Below, piece by piece: positions 12,863 through 20,610 of a stretch of DNA of 20,610 nt. The translations under genes were made by a program, and so were the position numbers. The notes beneath the pieces were generated by a model, which had not been told where the DNA came from, ran no database searches, and saw only the letters and a list, made by a program, of their open reading frames with translations. The DNA comes from Caldifarciminota bacterium (GTDB lineage: Bacteria > Hydrothermota > Tepidihabitantia > Tepidihabitantales > JAOUPE01). How positions within the stretch are numbered: the stretch's first letter is position 1; every line of letters begins with the position of its first letter. The stretch spans positions 1 to 20,610 of the forward strand of contig JAOUPE010000007.1 of the NCBI GenBank assembly GCA_029880025.1. Reading direction: 5' to 3'.

Positions 12863-15800
12863 GTGAGATTATTTTTAAGAATTTTACAAAGGGGTTCAAT
12901 CAGAACCAGGCTTGCTTTTGTGATTACAATGTTGATTGGCTTAATTTCGCTTTTCATATTCTTTTATTTTCCTTCTAAACTCGAGCGGCAACAACTCGAA
13001 ACGATTGCCGCAAAAGCAAAAAGTATTTCGGATATGACTGCGTTTAGTATTAGTTCAGCCCTATTGTCTCAAGATACAAAGAGTATAAAAGAAGCCTTGG
13101 ATGCTTCCAAACAGAATAGAAGTCTTGTTTATATTGCAGTGACCAACGACTCAAATCGAGTGATTGAGTCTTTTAAGGATTATAGTGCGTTTGATGGTGA
13201 CATTGCCGGAACGGCCGGGAATTGGCAGACCCATATTGGGAGCCAGATTGGTGATATTTACCGGGTAACAACGACGATTAAGTCGGATAGCAAGGAAATC
13301 GGGAGACTCTTTTTAGGTTTTTCCTTAAAAGAATTGCGCAGAGAGATAAAGCGAAGCCAAACTACTATTGCCTTGGTCAGTCTTGTCCTCTTTCTGATCG
13401 GAATGATTTTCGTATTTGGTATCAGCACGGCGATAACTAATCCTTTACGCAATATTGTGAAAACGGTTGAGCGGATTGCCCAAGGTGATTTGGCTCAGAG
13501 GGCTCAAATTTCTTCGAATGACGAAGTCGGGCATTTGGCAAAATCGCTCAATCTAATGGCGGAGAATTTGCAGTCGGCTTATCAAGAATTAGAAGAAATG
13601 AATCGAACTTTAGAGAGAAGAGTTAACGAGCGAACCAAGGAATTACAACAGGAAATAAACGAACGCAGACAGACTGAAGTAGCGCTACGTGAGAGTGAAG
13701 AGAAATACCGGACAATATTTGAGGGTTCCCGGGATTCGATTTATATAACTACTCGAGACGGTAAAATCGTAAGCGTTAACGAGGCATTGTTAACAATGTT
13801 TGGCTTTGCCAGAGAAGAAGTTGACCAGCTGAATTCTCAAGAATTCTATGCCAACCCGGAAGACCGAATTAGGTTTCAAGAGGCGGTCGAAGAAAAAGGA
13901 TATGTGAAAAACTTCGAAGTCAAATTACTGAAAAAGGATGGAACACCAATGGACTGTCTAATCACTGCTACGGCATGGCGTGACAAAGGCGGAACCCTTT
14001 TAGGATACCACGGTATAATGATTGATATCACCGAGCGTAAACGGCAAGAGGAAGAATTAAGATTACTTAAAAAGCAGATGGAATTTATTTTGGGCGTCAC
14101 GAAAACAGGCTTGAATATTATCGATTCAGAGTTTAATGTCCGCTATGTAGATCCGGAGTGGGCAAAAATATACGGTGACTACAAGGGCAGGAAATGCTAT
14201 GAGTACTTTGTGGGTAAAAATGAAGTATGCATGAATTGTGTAATCGCGCAAGCATTAAAGACCAAAATGATGGTTGTAAAAGAAGGAATTCTGCCAAAGG
14301 AGAATAACCGACCAATTCAGATAGTAACCGTACCGTTCCAAGATGAAAAAGGAGATTGGTTATTTGCCGAAGTGAATGTGGACCTAACTGAACGCAAGCG
14401 TGCCGAGAAAGCCTTGAAGGAAAGTGAAAGAAGATATCGTCAGTTAGTCGAACTTGCCCAGGAAGGTATTTGGTTAATTGACGCCAATGCCATCACGACA
14501 TTTGTTAATCCTCGAATGGCTGAAATGTTAGGTTATACTGTGAAAGAAATGATTGGAAGACACCTGTTTTCATTCATGGACGAACAGGGTATTGAAATTT
14601 GTAAGTCGAATATCGAAAGGCGTAAAAAGGGTATTAGAGAACAGCACGATTTTGAATTTATTCGCAAAGATGGAAGTAGAATTTATACGAGTTTAGAAAC
14701 AAATCCGGTTACCGATAACGATGGTAAATACCTAGGGGCATTAGCGGTGGTGGCTGACATTACCGAACGCAAATGCGCAGAAGATGCGCTACGCAAGGCT
14801 AACCGTTCCCTGAAAGTTCTCATCAGTTGTAACGAGGTGCTGGTTCGTGCTACCGAAGAAACAGACTTGCTAAATGAAATATGTCGGCTAATTGTAGAAA
14901 TTGGTGGCTATCGTCTGGCTTGGGTAGGCTTCGCTGAGCAAGATGATGGAAAAACGGTGAAGCTGGTGGCAATGGCAGGACGCGAGGCTGATTATTTTAA
15001 GAACTTGAAAATTACTTGGGCTGATACTGAACATGGTCAAGGACCTTCCGGGACTGCGATTCGAACCGGTAAGCTTTGTGTTATTAAAAATATCGAGACT
15101 TTTCCTAATTACGTGCCTTGGCGGGCTCATGCGAACAAGCTTGGCTTCATATCAGCAATTGCCATTCCTCTGATTAATCAGAACAAGCCATTCGGAGTGC
15201 TGAATATCTATTCCAGCGAGCCGGATGCATTTAATGCCGAAGAAGTGAAATTGCTATCCGAACTGACGGATGATTTAGCGTATGGCATAGTCTCACTACG
15301 CACGCGCGCCGAGCAAAAACGGGCAGAAGCCGAGATAATAAAATTGAACGAGGAACTTGAACAAAGAGTAAAAGAAAGGACAGCAGAACTGGAACAGGCC
15401 TATGAGCAGTTAAGGCTTACGAGAGAACAGTTCTATCAAGCACAAAAGATGGAGTCGATTGGAATCCTGGCCGGAGGCATTGCCCATGATTTCAACAACC
15501 TGCTTGCCACGATAATGGGTAATATTTCTCTGGCAAAGATGATGACAAAACCTGAAGAAAAGATATTTCAAATATTGACCAGAGCCGAGAATGTATCATT
15601 GCGGGCTAAAGATTTGACCCAACAACTACTGACCTTTTCTAAGGGTGGAGCGCCGATGAAAAATGTTACTTTGGTATCCAAGATTTTAAAAGAGGCGGCA
15701 AATATTGCTTTACGAGGTTCTAAGGTCAGTTGCGAATTTTCGGTCACGGATGAAATCTGGCCGGTAGAAGTTGATGAGGGACAACTTATCCAGGGCATTA

Positions 15801-16606
15801 ATAATATGATAATTAACGCTGACCAGGCGATGCCCAAAGGCGGTAAAATTAAGGTGTGGGCTGAGAACATTAAAATTAATGAAAAGAGTAGTTTACCATT
15901 AGAGGCCGGGAATTATGTGAAGATTGCGATTCAAGACCGAGGTGTCGGCATACCCGAAGAAAATCTTTCGAAAATATTTGACCCATTTTATAGCACAAAA
16001 CCAAGAGGAACTGGGCTCGGGTTAACCACAGTTTATTCAATTATCAAGAAACACAATGGGCATATCGCTGTTGAATCGGAAATCGGGGTCGGCTCGACTT
16101 TCTATATCTATCTCCCGGCTGCCAATACAGGGATTTCGGTAAAGCGAGATGTATCCCAAAAATCGGAAGCGCAACTAATTGTTAAGAGCAAAGGAAAAAT
16201 CCTGATAATGGATGATGAAAAGAGCGTTCTCGAAACAGTTGCAGCAATTTTGACACATTTCGGTTTTGCGACAGAATGTGCAAAAGACGGTTTGGAGACA
16301 ATAAGCCTTTACCAAAAGGCTAAAGAATCAGGTCAACCATTCGATGTCGTGATAATGGATTTAACAATTAAAGGTGGAATGGGTGGCAAGGAAGCCATCA
16401 AAGAACTACTTAAAATCGACCCTCGGGTTAAGGCGATCGTTTCGAGCGGATACTTTAATGACCCGATAATGGCTGATTTTAGAAAATATGGTTTCAGCGG
16501 TGTGGTTGCCAAACCCTATAAGGCTGAGGATATTATCAAAACATTGAATCAAGTATTATCGGCGATTAATAAAAAATCTGAACCTTTAACAATTAGTAAA
16601 AATTAA
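12863..16606 (+). CDS. Membrane hybrid sensor histidine kinase: HAMP, three PAS, GAF, kinase, receiver
   Basis: This 1247-residue multidomain sensor has a first membrane helix at about 17-36, an extracytoplasmic sensor of about 130 residues, a second helix at about 167-189 and HAMP at about 190-240. A coiled coil leads to PAS1 (about 280-393), PAS2 (402-513), PAS3 (522-637) and GAF (666-813). A second coiled coil precedes the kinase core with H875 in GGIAHDFNNLLA. The ATPase domain has an intact N-box (NNMIINADQAMP), G1 (DRGVGIP) and G2 (RGTGLGLTT). The C-terminal receiver has D1166 (IMDLTI). PAS2 carries a cysteine triad, C445, C456 and C459 (CMNC), that could bind a metal or respond to redox. 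GTG 12863 follows AGGAG at 12853-12857. The kinase and receiver parts closely resemble the preceding protein, so one gene probably arose by duplication. No cognate DNA-binding regulator is seen in the window. Confidence 0.92.
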   Translation: MRLFLRILQRGSIRTRLAFVITMLIGLISLFIFFYFPSKLERQQLETIAAKAKSISDMTAFSISSALLSQDTKSIKEALDASKQNRSLVYIAVTNDSNRVIESFKDYSAFDGDIAGTAGNWQTHIGSQIGDIYRVTTTIKSDSKEIGRLFLGFSLKELRREIKRSQTTIALVSLVLFLIGMIFVFGISTAITNPLRNIVKTVERIAQGDLAQRAQISSNDEVGHLAKSLNLMAENLQSAYQELEEMNRTLERRVNERTKELQQEINERRQTEVALRESEEKYRTIFEGSRDSIYITTRDGKIVSVNEALLTMFGFAREEVDQLNSQEFYANPEDRIRFQEAVEEKGYVKNFEVKLLKKDGTPMDCLITATAWRDKGGTLLGYHGIMIDITERKRQEEELRLLKKQMEFILGVTKTGLNIIDSEFNVRYVDPEWAKIYGDYKGRKCYEYFVGKNEVCMNCVIAQALKTKMMVVKEGILPKENNRPIQIVTVPFQDEKGDWLFAEVNVDLTERKRAEKALKESERRYRQLVELAQEGIWLIDANAITTFVNPRMAEMLGYTVKEMIGRHLFSFMDEQGIEICKSNIERRKKGIREQHDFEFIRKDGSRIYTSLETNPVTDNDGKYLGALAVVADITERKCAEDALRKANRSLKVLISCNEVLVRATEETDLLNEICRLIVEIGGYRLAWVGFAEQDDGKTVKLVAMAGREADYFKNLKITWADTEHGQGPSGTAIRTGKLCVIKNIETFPNYVPWRAHANKLGFISAIAIPLINQNKPFGVLNIYSSEPDAFNAEEVKLLSELTDDLAYGIVSLRTRAEQKRAEAEIIKLNEELEQRVKERTAELEQAYEQLRLTREQFYQAQKMESIGILAGGIAHDFNNLLATIMGNISLAKMMTKPEEKIFQILTRAENVSLRAKDLTQQLLTFSKGGAPMKNVTLVSKILKEAANIALRGSKVSCEFSVTDEIWPVEVDEGQLIQGINNMIINADQAMPKGGKIKVWAENIKINEKSSLPLEAGNYVKIAIQDRGVGIPEENLSKIFDPFYSTKPRGTGLGLTTVYSIIKKHNGHIAVESEIGVGSTFYIYLPAANTGISVKRDVSQKSEAQLIVKSKGKILIMDDEKSVLETVAAILTHFGFATECAKDGLETISLYQKAKESGQPFDVVIMDLTIKGGMGGKEAIKELLKIDPRVKAIVSSGYFNDPIMADFRKYGFSGVVAKPYKAEDIIKTLNQVLSAINKKSEPLTISKN

Positions 16607-16684
16607 GTTTTATAAGCTTTATTATCATCAGAAATTAAAATCAAAGTTTATAGAGAATTAATATAGTCCTAAGTAGCCAATAGC

Positions 16685-16712
16685 TTGACATAGGATTTAC
16701 CATCAATAAAAT
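16685..16712 (+). promoter_or_regulatory. Sigma-70-type promoter of mnmG
   Basis: A perfect TTGACA (16685-16690), 16 bases, then TAAAAT (16707-16712; five of six matches). Transcription would start near 16719 and give a leader of about 70 bases. Confidence 0.65.
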
Positions 16713-16724
16713 TTATTAAGTTTT

Positions 16725-16768
16725 GGAGTTAAGGCGTGGGCTTTTCAAAATTCGTACGAATTAACTCC
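16725..16768 (+). promoter_or_regulatory. Inverted repeat enclosing a 14-bp perfect palindrome in the mnmG leader
   Basis: GGAGTTAA (16725-16732) is exactly complementary to TTAACTCC (16761-16768). Between and overlapping the right arm lies the perfect palindrome AATTCGTACGAATT (16749-16762). The two structures compete for the same bases at 16761-16762, so they could be alternative folds or a protein operator. The right arm could pair with the only GGAG-like sequence in the leader. No T-run follows. Confidence 0.5.
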
Positions 16769-16787
16769 TTTAAACATTATTTTTAAT

Positions 16788-18656
16788 ATGATTTATGATA
16801 AAGAATACGATGTGATTGTTATCGGCGGTGGCCATGCTGGTATCGAAGCCGCTTTAGCCGCAGCGAAAATGGGTTGTTCCACTTTACTATTAACAACGAA
16901 CTTGGACACAATTGGTCTAATGTCATGTAATCCGGCAATCGGCGGTATCGGTAAAGGTCAATTGGTAAAAGAGCTCGATGCATTAGGTGGCGAGATGGCA
17001 AAAGTGACCGACCAAACTGCAATCCAGTTCCGTCAACTCAACACCAAGAAAGGACAAGCGGTTCGTTCGTCGCGGGTTCAAACTGACCGGCAAAGTTATC
17101 GTCTAATGCTTCGAGAAGTTTGTGAACATCAGCAGAATTTAGAGTTGAGACAAGGGACTGTAGCGAAAATCATGGTTAAAGGTAAGAATCCGCTTAAGGC
17201 GAATGGGGTCAGGACTGAGTTAGGCGAAGAATTTGAAAGTAAAACGGTGATTCTTGCCCCAGGAACGTTTCTTAATGGTTTGATTCATATCGGGCTTCAA
17301 AGTTTTCCAGCAGGACGCATCAACGAAGCACCATCAAACCTTTTGGCTCAGCATTTAGTTGAATTGGGGTTTGAACTAAAACGTTTTAAGACTGGTACCC
17401 CAGCCCGGCTTGATGGCAGGACGATTGATTTTAATAAATTGGAACCACAATTTGGGGATGAGCCACCGACACCATTTTCCTTCTGGACAAAACAAAAGGT
17501 CAAAAATCTTATGCCTTGCTACATTACCTATACGAATTCAAAAACGCATAGAATCATTAAATCCGGACTCGACCGCTCGCCTTTATACACCGGAAAAATT
17601 AAAGGAACCGGTGTGAGGTATTGTCCATCAATCGAAGATAAAATCGTAAAATTTCCCGACCGCGACCGTCATCAAATTTTTATTGAACCAGAAGGAACCA
17701 GAACTGTTGAAGTTTATCCTAATGGGGTATCGACCAGTTTACCTTTAGACATTCAACTTAAGATGTTGCGGAGTATAAAAGGATTAGAAAAAGTTGAAAT
17801 TTTCCGACCCGGTTATGCGGTTGAACACGATTTTTCTGACCCAACCCAATTGAAACCGAGCCTGGAAACGAAATTGGTTGATGGTTTGTTCTTTGCTGGT
17901 CAAATCAACGGCACGACTGGTTATGAAGAGGCAGCTGCCCAAGGACTAATCGCCGGAATTAATGCCGCATTAAAAGTCAAAGGAAAAGAACCGTTTATTC
18001 TAAGCCGTTCCGACGGTTATATCGGAGTTATGATTGACGATTTGGTGACCAAAGGGACTAATGAACCTTATCGAATGTTCACTTCAAGAGTCGAATATCG
18101 TTTGGTTCTACGTGAAGACAATGCTGACTTACGACTATCGCCAAAAGGTTATGCTTTGGGTCTTTTACCCGAAAGTTGCTTTAAAAAAGTTCAGAAGAAG
18201 GCAAGCCTTTTGAATTCGGCATCTGATTGGCTGTCGAAAACTCGAATTACACCTAACCGGCGGACTAATCAGATGCTTTCTGAATACAAATCTGCTTCGC
18301 TAAAACATTCAGTAACACTGGAAGAATTGTTACGTCGTCCCGAGATTGACTTTGAAAAATTGGTCACAATCGCAGGTTCTAAACCAGATATACCGGATAA
18401 TTTAATCTGGAATCTTGAGATTGAGGTGAAATATAAAGGTTATATCGACCGTGCCAAACATCAGATTGAGAAATTTTCCGAATTGGAATCAATGAAGATT
18501 CCTGAGGATTTAGATTTTGATCGGGTAGCTGGATTATCCAACGAAGTTAAGGAGAAACTAAATAAATTTCGACCAATCTCATTAGGTCAAGCCCAGCGGA
18601 TACCCGGAATTACACCTGCTGCAATTTTTGCCCTGATGGTCTTTCTCAAAAATTAA
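16788..18656 (+). CDS. mnmG: tRNA uridine-5-carboxymethylaminomethyl modification enzyme MnmG (GidA)
   Basis: MnmG works with the GTPase MnmE to build the (carboxymethyl)aminomethyl group on U34 of certain tRNAs, using FAD and a folate-borne one-carbon unit. The 622-residue length is normal for the family. The N-terminal dinucleotide-binding motif is DVIVIGGGHAGIEAALAAA, with glycines at 13-15 and 18. The next conserved block is SCNPAIGGIGKGQLVKELDA, then RGSRVQTDR-like QAVRSSRVQTDRQSY, APGTFLNGLIHIG and FKTGTPARLDGRTIDF. Later come AGQINGTTGYEEAAAQG and the C-terminal helical domain with YKGYIDRAKHQIEKF. ATG 16788 gives a typical N-terminus, although no Shine-Dalgarno precedes it; the bases before it are A/T only. 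No mnmE is in the window. A second possible tRNA-modification gene follows 80 bases downstream. Confidence 0.97.
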   Translation: MIYDKEYDVIVIGGGHAGIEAALAAAKMGCSTLLLTTNLDTIGLMSCNPAIGGIGKGQLVKELDALGGEMAKVTDQTAIQFRQLNTKKGQAVRSSRVQTDRQSYRLMLREVCEHQQNLELRQGTVAKIMVKGKNPLKANGVRTELGEEFESKTVILAPGTFLNGLIHIGLQSFPAGRINEAPSNLLAQHLVELGFELKRFKTGTPARLDGRTIDFNKLEPQFGDEPPTPFSFWTKQKVKNLMPCYITYTNSKTHRIIKSGLDRSPLYTGKIKGTGVRYCPSIEDKIVKFPDRDRHQIFIEPEGTRTVEVYPNGVSTSLPLDIQLKMLRSIKGLEKVEIFRPGYAVEHDFSDPTQLKPSLETKLVDGLFFAGQINGTTGYEEAAAQGLIAGINAALKVKGKEPFILSRSDGYIGVMIDDLVTKGTNEPYRMFTSRVEYRLVLREDNADLRLSPKGYALGLLPESCFKKVQKKASLLNSASDWLSKTRITPNRRTNQMLSEYKSASLKHSVTLEELLRRPEIDFEKLVTIAGSKPDIPDNLIWNLEIEVKYKGYIDRAKHQIEKFSELESMKIPEDLDFDRVAGLSNEVKEKLNKFRPISLGQAQRIPGITPAAIFALMVFLKN

Positions 18657-18692
18657 AGTGATTTTAATCTAACATTACAACTAATGGCTTTA

Positions 18693-18718
18693 TTGACATA
18701 TAAAAGAACTATGTTAAT
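18693..18718 (+). promoter_or_regulatory. Weak promoter candidate before the QueG-like gene
   Basis: TTGACA (18693-18698) is perfect, but the best -10 candidate GTTAAT (18713-18718) is only 14 bases away and matches four of six positions. It may be a weak promoter, or the gene may be read from the mnmG promoter. Confidence 0.3.
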
Positions 18719-18736
18719 CTTTGCTAAAGAATATCA

Positions 18737-19450
18737 ATGAAAACCAAACAAAATGCCCTGCTTTCTACTGTCCGTTCTATCGTGTTTGATAGCGGTGCTG
18801 ACTTATTTGGGGTTGCCGATTTGACTGATGTTAAGACCGATGACTTTTTGTTGGATTCTAAACTTCTTGCTAAATTCCGATATGCTATAAGTATTGCTAA
18901 AAGACTGTCTGGGGCGGTTCTGGAAGAAATCGTTGACCATCCGACTAAACTCTATTTTCATCATTATCGAACCATAAATTTCTTTCTCGACCAATTAGCA
19001 ACCAGAGTTGCCAGTGAGATTGAAAAAGCCGGATATTCGGCATTACCAATTCCAGCAGCACAAATCGTTGACTGGCAGAATCAAAAGGCTCATCTTTCCC
19101 ATAAAAGAATTGCCGAGAAAGCTGGTTTAGGTTGGATTGGTAGAAACAATCTTTTAGTAACGCCTGAATATGGTGCTCAAATTCGATTAGTAACTATTTT
19201 AACTGATTTGCCGATCTCCCCCACTCCTTCCCTCTCCCCAAAGGTGGAGGAGTATAAAGGCGGGGAGTGTAGTGACTGTTATGAATGTATTAAAGTTTGT
19301 CCAGCTCAAGCCATTAAGGAACGGAAAGAAGATTTCGACCATCTCAAGTGTTTTGAGAAATTAAAAGAATTTCAGAAAAAAGGTTATTCCAGCCAACACA
19401 TTTGCGGGGTGTGTGTTAAAGCCTGCAAGGGTAGAAAAAGGGTTTCTTAA
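18737..19450 (+). CDS. QueG-like double [4Fe-4S] protein, short form
   Basis: This 237-residue protein resembles the catalytic part of epoxyqueuosine reductase QueG, a cobalamin- and iron-sulfur-dependent enzyme of queuosine tRNA modification. Seen are GADLFGVADL near the N-terminus, the KRIAEKAGLGWIGRNNLLVTPEYG block (about 123-146), a first cluster motif C178-x2-C181-x2-C184-x3-C188 followed by P, and a second set C205...C223-x2-C226-x3-C230. It lacks the C-terminal HEAT-like extension of full QueG proteins (about 350-380 residues), so it may be a separate 'QueG-like' family with another substrate. Residues 161-176 (SPTPSLSP...) are encoded by a palindromic insert. ATG 18737 has no strong ribosome site. 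Following mnmG, it hints at wobble-base modification; its likely need for B12-type cofactor chemistry is inferred from the family. Confidence 0.8.
   Translation: MKTKQNALLSTVRSIVFDSGADLFGVADLTDVKTDDFLLDSKLLAKFRYAISIAKRLSGAVLEEIVDHPTKLYFHHYRTINFFLDQLATRVASEIEKAGYSALPIPAAQIVDWQNQKAHLSHKRIAEKAGLGWIGRNNLLVTPEYGAQIRLVTILTDLPISPTPSLSPKVEEYKGGECSDCYECIKVCPAQAIKERKEDFDHLKCFEKLKEFQKKGYSSQHICGVCVKACKGRKRVS
19216..19267 (+). repeat. GC-rich palindromic element inserted in frame in the QueG-like gene
   Basis: CTCCCC (19216-19221) is complementary to GGGGAG (19262-19267), and inside it ACTCCT (19223-19228) is complementary to AGGAGT (19248-19253), giving a nested imperfect hairpin. The base composition is pyrimidine-rich on the left and purine-rich on the right, unlike the surrounding AT-rich gene. 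It encodes a Pro/Ser-Lys/Gly-Gly segment just before the first iron-sulfur motif and keeps the reading frame. Confidence 0.6.
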
Positions 19451-19457
19451 AGAAATT

Positions 19458-19500
19458 AATTTATATCGACCAGCAAGAAGTTAAATAGCTTATATAAATT
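19458..19500. terminator. Inverted repeat between convergent genes, possible weak bidirectional terminator
   Basis: AATTTATAT (19458-19466) is perfectly complementary to ATATAAATT (19492-19500), separated by 25 bases, in the 65-base gap between two convergent genes. The stem is entirely A/T, so termination by this hairpin would be weak; the position is the main argument. Confidence 0.3.
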
Positions 19501-19515
19501 CCTGACTAATTACAA

Positions 19516-20610
19516 CTAAAACAAACCTGCTATTTTACCCTCTTTATCAACATCAATCCGCTGGGCGTTAGGTATTTTGGCTAAGCCGGGCATAAGCATT
19601 ATTTCACCGGCTAAAGGAACCAGAAAACCGGCACCGGCTGAAATATTTATGTCGGTAATGGTAATTTTAAAATTTTCGGGTCGACCATAAAGGGTTGGGT
19701 CATCAGAAAGAGAACGATTAGTCTTGGCAATGCAAACCGGCAATTTATCTAAACCGAGTTTTTCAATTCGTCTTATATCCTTTTCCGCTTTTGGTGTATA
19801 GACAACCCGATTTGCCCCGTAGATTTCAAAAGCAACCTTTTCAATCTTCTTTTCAATTGAATCGGTTAAGTCATAAATCGGTTGAGTCTCAGACTCTTCA
19901 TTTTCGATTGTTTTAATTACGGTTTTGGCAAGCTCGATTCCGCCTTCTGCACCTTGTTCAAAAGCACGGACTTCAGCCCATTGGATATCCTGGTTTTTGC
20001 AGAATTCTTTAATAACCGCAATCTCTTCCTTAGTATCTGAAGCGAAAATATTAAGAGCAACTACAGGTGGAATCTTAAATTTTTTCACATTCTCGATATG
20101 TTTTGCCAGATTGGGTAAACCATTTTTCAGGTGTTCAATCGTGCCGGATTTTAAATCTTTTTCTTTTGCACCGCCGTGTAATTTTAATGCTCTTATCGTG
20201 GCAACAATTACACCAACATCAACTTTAAATCCAGCAACCCGACAAACAATATCGACAAATTTTTCTGCACCCAAATCCGAGCCAAAGCCTGCTTCGGTTA
20301 CAACATAATCGGACAATTTTAATGCCATTCTGGTGGCAACCACACTATTTGTGCCATGAGCGATATTGGCAAACGGACCGGCATGGATGAAAGCTGGCGT
20401 ATGGTCAATGGTCTGAACCAGATTGGGTTTGAGCGCATCTTTTAAGAGTGCTGCCATTGAACCACAGGCACCTAAGCTGCCGGCTGATACCGGATTTCCC
20501 GCCATATCATAAGCAACCAGGATTCCACAAAGCATACCTTTAAGTTCCTGAAGCGAATTGGCTAATGCCAGGATTGCCATCACCTCACTGGCAGCCGTGA
20601 TAATAAATCC
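19516..20610 (-). CDS. fhs: Formate-tetrahydrofolate ligase, C-terminal part (cut by window edge)
   Basis: This enzyme makes 10-formyl-tetrahydrofolate from formate, ATP and tetrahydrofolate. It is the entry step of the methyl branch of the Wood-Ljungdahl pathway and a source of one-carbon units. About 365 residues are visible; the family is roughly 550-560 long, so about 190 N-terminal residues lie beyond the right edge. The frame is open to base 20610 (GFIITAASEVMAIL, matching the family's DITVASEVMAIL block), so the internal GTG at 20583 is not the start. Both family signatures are present: VATIRALKLHGG and FANIAHGTNSV. The protein ends with GEIMLMPGLAKIP and IDVDKEGKIAGLF, as expected for a complete C-terminus. 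It converges on the QueG-like gene and is a separate transcription unit. Its presence suggests folate-linked methyl metabolism, relevant to the corrinoid operon. Confidence 0.96.
   Translation of the reverse strand, partial: GFIITAASEVMAILALANSLQELKGMLCGILVAYDMAGNPVSAGSLGACGSMAALLKDALKPNLVQTIDHTPAFIHAGPFANIAHGTNSVVATRMALKLSDYVVTEAGFGSDLGAEKFVDIVCRVAGFKVDVGVIVATIRALKLHGGAKEKDLKSGTIEHLKNGLPNLAKHIENVKKFKIPPVVALNIFASDTKEEIAVIKEFCKNQDIQWAEVRAFEQGAEGGIELAKTVIKTIENEESETQPIYDLTDSIEKKIEKVAFEIYGANRVVYTPKAEKDIRRIEKLGLDKLPVCIAKTNRSLSDDPTLYGRPENFKITITDINISAGAGFLVPLAGEIMLMPGLAKIPNAQRIDVDKEGKIAGLF

Noticed and set aside
19925..20308. 127-codon plus-strand frame opposite fhs
   Set aside because: It is the antisense shadow of a strongly conserved enzyme and has no family features or ribosome site.

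Overview
The window is an AT-rich (visibly about 40% GC) stretch of bacterial chromosome. Its content points to a strict anaerobe with folate- and corrinoid-based one-carbon metabolism: oxygen-sensitive 2-hydroxyacyl-CoA-dehydratase-type iron-sulfur proteins, their ATP-driven activases, corrinoid methyl-transfer proteins and formate-tetrahydrofolate ligase. An uncultured lineage such as candidate division WOR-3 would fit the style of genes and dispersed repeats, but the sequence alone does not prove any taxonomic placement.

Region 1 (1-735) holds a short hypothetical gene cut close to the left edge, then about 410 bases without a convincing gene. This gap contains a plausible promoter, two small hairpins and a four-unit, 10-bp-period TTCGTG repeat. 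Region 2 (736-3559) is a three-gene cassette: a double-cubane-type HgdB-like iron-sulfur protein, its ASKHA ATPase activase (apparently starting at an ATC codon) and a class I SAM methyltransferase. It ends at a strong intrinsic terminator (3581-3617).

Region 3 (3631-10647) is a seven-gene, almost gapless operon in which most genes overlap. In order it encodes a corrinoid protein, an MtaA/URO-D-family methyltransferase, a RACo-like corrinoid reductive activase with a 2Fe-2S domain, two further HgdB-like proteins, a second MtaA/URO-D-family protein and a second HgdC-type activase. Regions 2 and 3 together combine methyl-corrinoid chemistry with ATP-driven low-potential electron transfer. No recognisable substrate-side methyltransferase (MtaB, MttB, MtmB or MtbB type), CoA-transferase, CoA-ligase or acyl-CoA dehydrogenase is present, so the substrate is unknown. 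This is the most interesting part of the window.

Region 4 (10648-16606) starts with two near-consensus tandem promoters and a possible 50-residue small ORF. Two related hybrid histidine kinases follow. The first is soluble and has a degraded ATP-binding site. The second is a 1247-residue membrane sensor with HAMP, three PAS, GAF, kinase and receiver domains.

Region 5 (16607-20610) holds mnmG behind its own promoter and a palindrome-containing leader, then a short QueG-like double 4Fe-4S protein carrying an in-frame palindromic insert. On the opposite strand is the C-terminal two-thirds of formate-tetrahydrofolate ligase, running off the right edge. No tRNA, rRNA, CRISPR array or transposase was seen.
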